A DNA stretch of 64,000 bases from Buddleja alternifolia (Eukaryota; Streptophyta; Magnoliopsida; Lamiales; Scrophulariaceae). The translations under genes were made by a program, and so were the position numbers. Below, piece after piece: positions 56,730-64,000 of the stretch. Under the pieces are notes generated by a model. It saw only the letters and a list, made by a program, of their open reading frames with translations, did no database searches and was not told where the DNA came from. The stretch is taken from positions 35,845,022-35,909,021 of the forward strand of contig CM033399.1 in the NCBI GenBank assembly GCA_019426215.1, read 5' to 3'. The number at the start of each line of letters is the position of its first letter. The stretch's first letter is position 1.

Positions 56730-57221
56730 TTACTCTTGAACATTAGGGTTGTCCGCCACCTCTGCAACCTCGGCATTGGGCTCGACGTGAGACTGAGCAT
56801 CGGAGTTCACACTAGACATCAAATGAGCTCCATGAAAAGTACGATACCCAACATGAGGGCAAAGCGTTCTATCATTTGGAGAAGGCACAAGCACATCATA
56901 GTCTAAAGGGATAAAATACCTAACTCTAATTTCATTAATTGTAGCGTGAGTTAAAGTCGAGGGAACATTCAACCAAATAATATTCGAGTTAATATCCTCA
57001 CTACCCTCGAGATCCCCATATTCGGGAACCTCAACATTATCAGAATTATGATGAGACGATTCGACCTCTTTTGGGTCGATCAAATCCATGGCTTGATCAC
57101 TACCCACAGACCCAGAAGGAAGATTATTTGTTTCATCTGAGTCACTTATTTCATTATTATTATTTACGGATTTGGATGACCTAGTTCGAACCATTGTATG
57201 AACAAAATAAATAAAATACAC
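56730..57221 (-). CDS. Antisense ORF inside the LTR element (gypsy-type transposase-like N-terminus)
   Basis: 163 aa from the first ATG (154 aa if it starts at MVRTRSSKS, 57194, which is the more protein-like start). It is acidic and Ser/Asn-rich at first. Then comes a segment with INEIRVRYFIPLDYDVLVPS and a 'PHVGYRTFHGAHL' stretch. Both resemble the opening of the plant 'putative gypsy type transposon' domain ('Y-x-I-P-x-D-x-x-x-x-V-P-x-P'). It lies opposite to the retroelement's own direction, between the tandem arrays and the 3' LTR. Antisense ORFs in this place are described for Retand elements. It is short, so possibly truncated; no catalytic residues can be named. Confidence 0.55.
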   Translation of the reverse strand: MYFIYFVHTMVRTRSSKSVNNNNEISDSDETNNLPSGSVGSDQAMDLIDPKEVESSHHNSDNVEVPEYGDLEGSEDINSNIIWLNVPSTLTHATINEIRVRYFIPLDYDVLVPSPNDRTLCPHVGYRTFHGAHLMSSVNSDAQSHVEPNAEVAEVADNPNVQE

Positions 57222-58030
57222 AAAGGAAACTACAACTATACCTAGACAAGTGTACGAGAGGAGAACTTCGATCGAAGAGTCAGTCTATCCTTGCCTTCAA
57301 ACTCGGAGACGAAGAGGAGACTCGAACTTGGAGACGAAGTGAACTTTCGAACTCAAAAACGAGGATGGCCTTTCTGCAATATTTCTCTCTCTAAAGTGAG
57401 GGTGGGTGAAAGTAAAAAATTGAAAATGACAAGTTCTATTTATGGCTCAAGGAAAAGAGAAAATGGATGGTCAAGATTGGTAAAATTGAAAATAATACAT
57501 CTAACGGTGTAGGATCCATGGAGTATTCGAATCCCAAGAAGAAAAAACTCTTGGTACTCTATGAAGACACTTATCTGAAAATTAATTGCTACAACACAAG
57601 CCTCTTGAAAGTTCGCTTCACTAGTGTGAATCCATAGACGAAAAATGATATAAATCGGTTCAGTCATAAATACGAATCCTCAAGTTCGTCTGATAATACG
57701 AGTTAAAACCAAAGACAAGCTCTAGACTCGTATGAAAACACGAAAAAATAATATTTAAAAGGAAAAAGAGAAAATCTCAAAATAAGATGCAAAATTACGA
57801 AAACACCCTTAAAACCAATAAAACGCAAATTTGGAGTCTCAAATGGCTAAAATCACAAGACCATGCAATGTGTTTTGTTTAGAACGCCGTTTCACTATGA
57901 CCGGGCGAATTTCGTATCTTTTCGACACAGTTAATTTTTGTCCCGTGTTTTCGCCTAAAGCACTTATTCAGGCATATCATAGTGCTCTAGACTCGTTTTA
58001 TAGTACGAGTGAAGGCCATGAGTCCCATAA
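57222..58030. other. Non-coding interior of the LTR element
   Basis: Between the antisense ORF and array 4. On the antisense ORF's strand this is upstream sequence and would hold its promoter. 'cgaagtgaac' and 'aactcggagacga' words are repeated at 57255-57360. No sense-strand gene. Confidence 0.5.
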
Positions 58031-58036
58031 GTTGTA

Positions 58037-58600
58037 TGGCCCTAAATGCATCCTCTTAAATACTAAAAAAGTGGGAGACTACTTAATTTGGAAACCTAAC
58101 CCACCAACTTGTATTTTCATACGAGTCAAGGCCTTGGCGGATGAAATTTGAAACCTAAGCCATCAACTCGTAGTTTAGTACGAAGAGGAGCGACGACTAC
58201 CCTATCACCTAAGTATTTGATATATCTAACTTGACTTACCAAATCTAAGACACCAACCCGTGTTCGAATACGAGGCAAAGATTTGACTCGTACTAACAAA
58301 CGAGTCTACACTTATGGTCACTAGATGAAATACCCTAACATTAAAAATGAAAGATCCACATGCCAAAATAAACTAGGTGATATCCACTTATGGCCCTAAA
58401 TGCGTCTTCTTAAATACTGAAGAAGTGGGAGACTGCTTAATTTGGAAACCTAACCCACCAACTTTTATTTTCATACGAGTCAAGGCCTTGGCGGATGGAA
58501 TTTGAAACCTAAGCCATCAACTCGTAGTTTAGTACGAAGAGGAGCGACGACTAGGTATTTACTTCGTCAGTATAAAATTCATATGCATAAATGCATCTTC
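58037..58600. repeat. Tandem array 4: about 356-bp period, two partial copies
   Basis: 'atggccctaaatgcatcctc' to 'gtacgaagaggagcgacgac' (about 160 bp) at 58037-58195 recurs at 58393-58552. 'cataaatgcatcttcttgaat' at about 58585 starts a third, which leads straight into the purine tract and 3' LTR. The LTR-proximal sequence thus seems to have been copied leftward. Confidence 0.85.
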
Positions 58601-58628
58601 TTGAATACTGAAGAAGTGGGGAACTTAA

Positions 58629-59291
58629 TGATATACCAAACTTGGGTCCTGGGTCATTCGTGTACACGAAGCTTGGGTCTTGGGTCGTTCGTGTACACGA
58701 AGCTTGGGTCCTGGGTCGTTCGTGTACACAAACCTGTTGGTGACGTTGATTTACCTCGCCAAAACTCCCAGGTCGGTCATTAATATGAGCCTAGTGAGTG
58801 GTGAAAGTGAATACAAGTCCAACCTTCATCAAATACAAGTTATGCTCTGGCGTTAGGTTCGAAGGATCCGCGTGTTTCTAAATGGACCCAATAGGGTCGA
58901 CCCGTAACCTTAAGTGAGACCCGAGATTAGAACCGTCTATTAACTACACGTGGTGTAATCTTAGGGCCCCGACTGTCACTATCATATCCGTACGACACGG
59001 ACATCTATAAATATCATCTCAGAACAAATAATAAGGGTTCACAATCTGATTTTCTACTATAAACTTGAGAGTAAGTTCCCTATATATAAATTTGGGCTCT
59101 TCGTACGCAAATACGACTCTCCAACTGGAAGCGTATCTCATACCTGAACTACGTTAGACTTGATCCCCAAGTGGGTACGTAGGCAACTTAGTATCATCTA
59201 AGTGCAGTCTATAATCTAATTTTCACCTCGTTTAGTCGTGCGACTTGACCCAGACTGAGATAGAGAGGATCAACCGATCCGACCTAAATCA
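58629..59291 (+). repeat. 3' LTR of the Retand-like element
   Basis: 663 bp, nearly identical to the 5' LTR but with 50 extra bases around 'taatatgagcctagtgagtg' at about 58782-58831. The 31-bp triple repeat is present. Followed by the target-duplication copy GAAAT. Confidence 0.92.
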
Positions 59292-59296
59292 GAAAT

Positions 59297-60066
59297 GAAA
59301 GCATCTCTTTCGTAATTCCAGGCTAGAACACATTGGGGGTGTAGATCGGTGAGGATCAGGCAAATAAACTATGGATGGACCGCGAAATTGGGTTGATGAT
59401 TCTTGGTGGAAGCGAGAAATTTTTGGTGCCTGTGTTAATTTAGTGGAGATGATGGAAAATTAAAGGAAAAGTAAAAAGAAAAAGAGAAAAAAATTAAATA
59501 AAGAGAAGAAATATGGGAAAATTGCAATTTTGGTCCCATAACTTAGCCCTTGTGCGATTTTGGTCCCAGTATTATTGACTTAGAAGGTTTGGACTGAAAT
59601 TTAGTCAAACAAACTTGAATTTGTTTGAGAGCCAGAAAATCGACCTTACAGAAGTAATTAGTTTTCAATGAGTTTGATAATGAACAATGTAATTCAAGCT
59701 CTCGGTAGGGAGTTAAGGTCACTTTTCAGTCTCGTTTGAAGGTTGATTTTTTTGTCGATTTGATCTTAGCTTGGTCTTATAAAGTTCTATGTCTATTTCT
59801 GCTAGTTGTGTGGTTCATTTCGGATTTTGATAGAGAAAGCATCAACCCTTGGTTTGAGAAATATGTAAATCTTCTATAAAAGTGTCTTTAATATGATAAT
59901 ACTCAATAGGTGCTACACATACAATGGTTCTAATTTATGTTGTTATACAGGCTGAAGTGATAATATGTATACCGTTGTATATTTATTTTATATAATAAAT
60001 ATACAAATACATACATATATATATATATCAAATAATTTATCTTCATATATTATTAAAAATAATAAT

Positions 60067-60100
<34 letters not shown>

Positions 60101-60130
60101 TCATCTACATAATAATTATTATAATTAAAA
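59297..60130. other. Intergenic DNA with a MULE-end fragment and microsatellites
   Basis: 'gggaaaattgcaattttggtccc' at about 59516 is a MULE-family end. (TA)n and (CA)n(TA)n runs lie at 60015-60100. No gene recognised. Confidence 0.45.
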
Positions 60131-60385
60131 CTCAATATTATATTATAACTTTTAATTATTAACAGACAAAAACTCATATGATTTAACTGCAACAGTAATG
60201 TTTGTTCCCTCTCAAAACAAAATCAAACACCATCTCATAAAAAAAACCCAACAAAAACCATCTTTCAAAATAAAACCAAACACAATTTCATCAGATACGC
60301 ACGTGTCCCAATAAATATTTCACCCAATAATCTCACCAAATAAACAACACCAAAACATAACCAAACATAGCCTTAACTTTTGACT
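60131..60385. repeat. Dispersed repeat of about 250 bp, copy 2
   Basis: Counterpart of 50225-50475, from 'ctcaatattatattataact' to 'aaccaaacatagcc' and 'aacttttgac'. Joined directly to the LINE fragment at 60386. Confidence 0.65.
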
Positions 60386-61490
60386 ACAGACTTATTTCTG
60401 GATGTAGTGGATGCTGTACATAACTAGTGGAAGTTTGGCAAGTTCTCTATCCATAATGCTTACACTCATATTGTGAAAAATGTGAAGGAGGTTGATTGGA
60501 GGAATCTGGGAAAATTACACTTTTCGTCCCTGAAGTTGAAGCTAAAAACACATTTGGTCCCTCATGTTTCAGCCTCAACACATTTGGTCCCTCAACTTAC
60601 AAATTTTGAACAAATGTGGTCCCTGCCGTCAATTTACCGTTAGAACTAACGGAATCCGCACTGTTCATCATCTTCCCCAACTCTAAAATCCGATTTCAAA
60701 CTTTAAATTATGATATCTCACTCATTTCAAGTCCATTTTTAACGAATCTTATACGGTTAGAATCGTCTCAACGAGTAGAATCCATCCATGTAAGTTTTGT
60801 CCCAAAATATGCTGATTCTATTGACCCGAACCGCACAAATCCGAAAAAATCCATTTTTTGAATCAGCCTATTTTGGGACAAAACTTACATGGATGGATTC
60901 TACTCGTTGAGACGATTCTAACCATATAAGATTCGTTAAAAATGGACTTGAAATGAGTGAGATATCATAATTTAAAGTTTGAAATCGGATTTTAGGGTTG
61001 GGTTAGTTGGAGAAGATGATGAACAGTGCAAATTTCGTTAGTTCTAACGGTAAATTGACGGCAGGGACCACATTTGTTCAAAATTTGTAAGTTGAGGGAC
61101 CAAATGTGTTGAGGCTGAAACATGAGGGACCAAATGTGTTTTTGGCTTCAACTTCAAGGACGAAAACTGTAATTTTCCCGAGGAATCTAGTATATATAGG
61201 TTAGAGGGCCTATTACGAGGCATGGATTTCTTCTTTGGAACGCTTGTTTGAATAGGCCGAAAACAATGGATAGAGTTGGTGTGTGGAAAGAAATAGAAGA
61301 TGCAAGATGCGTGTTGTCATGAGGAAGTGGAAAATCGAGATAATTTATTTTTCAAATGCGGTTTTGCCAAGTTAGGCATTACCTGCCTGAAGGAGGACTT
61401 GAATGATATTGTAGCTTGCAGTTTGAAAGTTAGTAAAGGGCGTACTATTTTAAGCTATAAAAACGTGCCTTGTTTGCAACTTATTTGATA
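60386..61490 (+). mobile_element. LINE 3' fragment split by a foldback MULE
   Basis: 60386-60507 and 61180-61490 together match the uninterrupted copy at 38205-38535. The right part encodes CCHEEVENRDNLFFKCGFAK (61312 onward), a Cys/His piece of the LINE reverse-transcriptase-associated zinc domain. Other frames are broken. Confidence 0.75.
60508..61179. mobile_element. Foldback MULE with 9-bp target duplication
   Basis: Two inverted arms, 60508-60818 and 60860-61179, are over 300 bp each and nearly perfect complements; the right arm has a 9-bp insert near 60994. The loop is about 41 bp. Ends read GGGAAAATTACAC...GTAATTTTCCC. GAGGAATCT flanks both sides (60499-60507 and 61180-61188) and is single in the homologous LINE fragment at 38.3 kb. 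A 9-bp duplication is the Mutator-superfamily hallmark. No transposase, so it must be mobilised in trans. Confidence 0.92.
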
Positions 61491-61623
61491 GTCTTTGGTG
61501 AAAAGAAAACAAACGCATATATACAAAAGATAGAAGTAAAGTGATTGAGGTGGTGGATAGAATATGAAAAGTGGTAAATTGTAAATTCGAGGGTTATTGT
61601 TTGCCCAGGTATGCGTGGTGAAT
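61491..61623. other. Short intergenic stretch
   Basis: Possibly further LINE-derived sequence ('gtttgcccaggtatgcgtgg'). Nothing firm. Confidence 0.3.
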
Positions 61624-61633
61624 AAGTAAATCT

Positions 61634-62646
61634 GGGAAAATTACAGATTTCGTCCTTGAACTTGTAGCCAAAAACAGATTTAATCCCTCGTGTTACAGAC
61701 TCGACACATTTAGCCTCTCAACTTACAAAAAACAAACACGTACCGTCCTTACCGTCGATTTGCCGTTTGCAACTAACGGAAGTGCCATGTGCCACGCACG
61801 TGAGCTGCTTTTGGGGGGAAATACCAAGGTTTCGGTCTGGAAAAATTATAAATTTCGTCCCTGAACTTGTCCCCAAAAACAGATTTTGTCCCTCATTTTT
61901 ATTTTCAATTGATTTTATTATTTAAAATAATATTTTACATTTTATTTTTGAATTTTTTTACATTAATATTTAAATCAGTTTTTGTTTATATTTATTTTAT
62001 TTCATTTATTTTTTATTTTTTTATATTTTTTTTCTAGTTTTAGTTAATTTTATTTTTTAAAATAATATTTAACTTTTTTATTTTATAAATATTTTTGTAT
62101 TTTTAAATTAACATTTTAATTAGTTTTATTTTATTCATTTATATAGTATATTATTTTATATTTATATAAATAAATATTATTTTATATACTTTTTTTAATT
62201 AAGTAATTAATTTAATATTTATTTATATTATTTATTTATTATTTAATAATATTTTTTATTTTTAGTTAATTTTATTATTTAAAATAATATTTAAGTTTTT
62301 AAATATTTTTTTTATTTTTATTCAAATTTTTAATTTTTTTCTTTTTTATTAAATTTTAATGAATTTTTTTATTTATATTTTTATCCAATCTCCATGTAGC
62401 GGATGAAGATTTGACCACCCAGGTACACTTGACTTCAAAATTGAAAATCTCCAAATTGAAAAACCTAAACCAAACCCTAATTTTTATATTTTTTGGGGAT
62501 TCCGTTAATTTGGACAGAAAGTTAACGGTAGGGATGGTATGTGTTCACTTTTTATAAGTTGAGGGACCAAATGTGTCGATTTTGTAACATGAGAGACTAA
62601 ATCTGTTTTTGGCTACAACTTCAGGGATGAAAACTGCAATTTTCCC
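61634..62646. mobile_element. Second MULE of the same family with internal AT-rich core
   Basis: Ends GGGAAAATTACAGATTTCGTCC and, on the right, ...CAATTTTCCC. AAGTAAATCT flanks both sides (61624-61633 and 62647-62656), giving a 9-10 bp target duplication. The outer inverted arms are about 170 bp and diverged. The core at 61890-62390 is almost pure A/T (tttattttt words). At 61837-61905 the terminal text 'gaaaaattataaatttcgtccc' occurs a second time, as though a second copy began inside the first. Confidence 0.88.
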
Positions 62647-62656
62647 AAGTAAATCT

Positions 62657-63716
62657 TGTTGGTTATATATAATACGCTTACTTTGTTCTAAAAAATATTT
62701 ATCAATATGAAAGTTTTAAAAATGATTTTTATGCAAACACAATTGATTAATTTCAATGTAGAAGGCTAAAAGCAATGAAGTGTGTAAATTGATTAACCCT
62801 AAATTTTGAATTTTTTTTTTGACGAAAATTGGTAAAATGGGGTTTTTTCGATTGAAAAATATTATCCTGAATTTTTTGGATGTAAAAATTTATTTTGAGA
62901 GTTTTATTAATAATTTTACCAAGAAAATATGGCTAATTGATTGGATTATTTGCATCCACCTCCCTTGAGGTATTGTACTTTGGCAAGTACCTCCCCTTAT
63001 GTATTAAAATTTGACATACACTACCCCTATGTGTAAAAAATTATATAAACTATTTCTTTTACCCTTAGTTTATATTTTATTTCTTATTTTCTATTTTTCA
63101 TTTCATTACTTTCTTTTTCTTATTAAATAGAAAAAAGAAAGGAATATAAAAGAAGCTTATGAAAGTTTTTAATTACAAAAATTCTAATGAATAATTACAT
63201 TTTAATTGGAAATAACTATAACAAATAATATATTTAGGAAAAAATTACAAAATCCCTAGAATAGATTTTTACATCCAAAATTTGCATATCAGTATTTTTT
63301 TTCCCCATCTCAAATACCCATTTTAGAATCTTTTTATTCGAAATAACATAATGAACAAAAATCTAAAAACTAAAAGAGTAGTTTTGTTTTAATTTCTTTG
63401 CTTAAAGACCGATAGATCATTTTGAAGTAGAAACTGATGAGGTCTTACGTATTATTTGAAAATTTAGGAATTTCATTGTTTATTTTCACTATCATATCAA
63501 ATATATTTCAAGTGATAATATTTATTTTCAAGTGAATGTTAATTTATATTTATTTTACTTCTTATTAGTCTTATTTCTACTTAGAACAAAAAAAGAAGAA
63601 AAATATTAATTAAAAAAGAAAAAGAAGAGAATATATAGTGGGATATTGAAATTTAAACGAAATTACAGTATGAGTTTTCAAATTTTTGTCTATTACAAGA
63701 AGCAATGATGTAAATC

Positions 63717-63751
<35 letters not shown>

Positions 63752-63819
63752 ATTTGTTTCTTATAAAAGAAATAAAGCACTACTAATTTATTAAAAAGTT
63801 GTTTGAAACATTAAAAAAT
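62657..63819. other. AT-rich intergenic DNA
   Basis: No gene recognised. (TA)n at 63716-63745. The stretch at 62945-63010 ('atccacctcccttgaggtat') resembles the 'accacctccctcgag' phrase of the composite repeats. Confidence 0.4.
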
Positions 63820-64000
63820 ATAATTCAAGAACCACACAAAGGGAATTGGAAAAATACATATTTAAGTTTATTTAAATTAAGTTTGTTAATTGTTTGCTAT
63901 AGATATTTTTAAATAAATGTAACGGGAAAATTTCACTTTTGGTCTCATAAGTTAGGCTTATTTCAATTTTGGTCTCATTGTTTACGGCTTTATCACATTA
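63820..64000. repeat. Repeat shared with 39804-40000, cut by the window end
   Basis: 'aattcaagaaccacacaaag' through 'acggctttatcacatta' is close to identical with the segment next to the hAT remnant. It includes a MULE-type terminus starting 'gggaaaatttcacttttggtc' at about 63925, whose remainder lies outside the window. Confidence 0.75.

Larger units (their letters stand above)
54030..59291 (+). mobile_element. Complete non-autonomous Gypsy-type LTR retrotransposon (Tat/Retand-like)
   Basis: Two LTRs (54030-54642 and 58629-59291) begin TGATATACC and end ...CTAAATCA. The 5-bp target duplication GAAAT lies outside both (54025-54029 and 59292-59296). After the 5' LTR comes TTGGCGCCGTCTGTGGG, a primer-binding region common in plant Gypsy elements. 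A purine-rich tract 'gaagaagtggggaac' precedes the 3' LTR. Gag and pol are absent. The 4-kb interior holds several tandem arrays and one antisense ORF. Tandem repeats and antisense ORFs near the 3' LTR are known from the Retand group of Tat elements. The LTRs are nearly identical apart from one 50-bp indel, so insertion is recent. Confidence 0.9.

Noticed and set aside
1..64000. Class I diterpene synthase (KSL) or second P450
   Set aside because: No DDxxD-type terpene synthase and no second haem-loop motif was found on either strand.
1..64000. CRISPR arrays, rRNA or tRNA genes, riboswitches
   Set aside because: The regular repeats present are transposon arrays in plant DNA, and no tRNA or rRNA sequence was recognised.

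Overview
The window is plant nuclear DNA. It is AT-rich, about 85% of it is transposon-derived, and the genes have spliced introns with GT/AG borders. The two host genes point to the mint family (Lamiaceae): a specialised-metabolism class II diterpene cyclase with the His-Thr pair described for Lamiaceae (+)-copalyl diphosphate synthases, and a CYP76-family cytochrome P450. Both can be reassembled exon by exon without a frame break. The first gives 15 exons and 800 aa; the second gives 2 exons and 500 aa.

Layout. 1-756 is the upstream region of the cyclase. 757-7117 (+) is the cyclase, with small non-autonomous elements in introns 1, 8 and 10. 7362-8450 is a CACTA-like end and AT-rich DNA. 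8451-9842 (-) is the 3' part of a LINE, cut by a Copia element at 9844-14930 (+) that keeps its 5' LTR, gag, protease and integrase but lacks reverse transcriptase. 14966-17480 is a dispersed composite repeat (copy 1) with a 580-bp Helitron inside. 17480-23019 is mixed LTR-like and MULE-like debris. 23020-34605 is a large CACTA transposon with TNP2-like and second-ORF genes on the minus strand. 34606-36380 is copy 2 of the composite repeat and shows the empty site of the Helitron. 37.6-39.8 kb holds Copia, LINE and hAT remnants. 40908-42546 (-) is the P450. 44.6-48.7 kb is a tandem array of a roughly 911-bp unit ending in a MULE. 51.3-53.2 kb is a decayed Copia pol. 54030-59291 is a complete young non-autonomous LTR element with a 5-bp target duplication, four tandem arrays and an antisense ORF, resembling Tat/Retand non-autonomous elements. 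60386-62656 holds a second copy of the LINE fragment, split by a foldback MULE, and then a second MULE. The far right end repeats sequence found at 39.8 kb.

How the genes could work together. Class II cyclases make a labdane-type diphosphate such as (+)-copalyl diphosphate in plastids. A class I synthase (not seen here) would convert it to an olefin such as miltiradiene, and CYP76 enzymes on the endoplasmic reticulum would oxidise that product. The spacing of about 34 kb, filled with repeats, fits the edge of a diterpenoid gene cluster of the kind known in Lamiaceae. The cluster is an inference; the two genes are read directly. No rRNA, tRNA, CRISPR or bacterial feature was seen.
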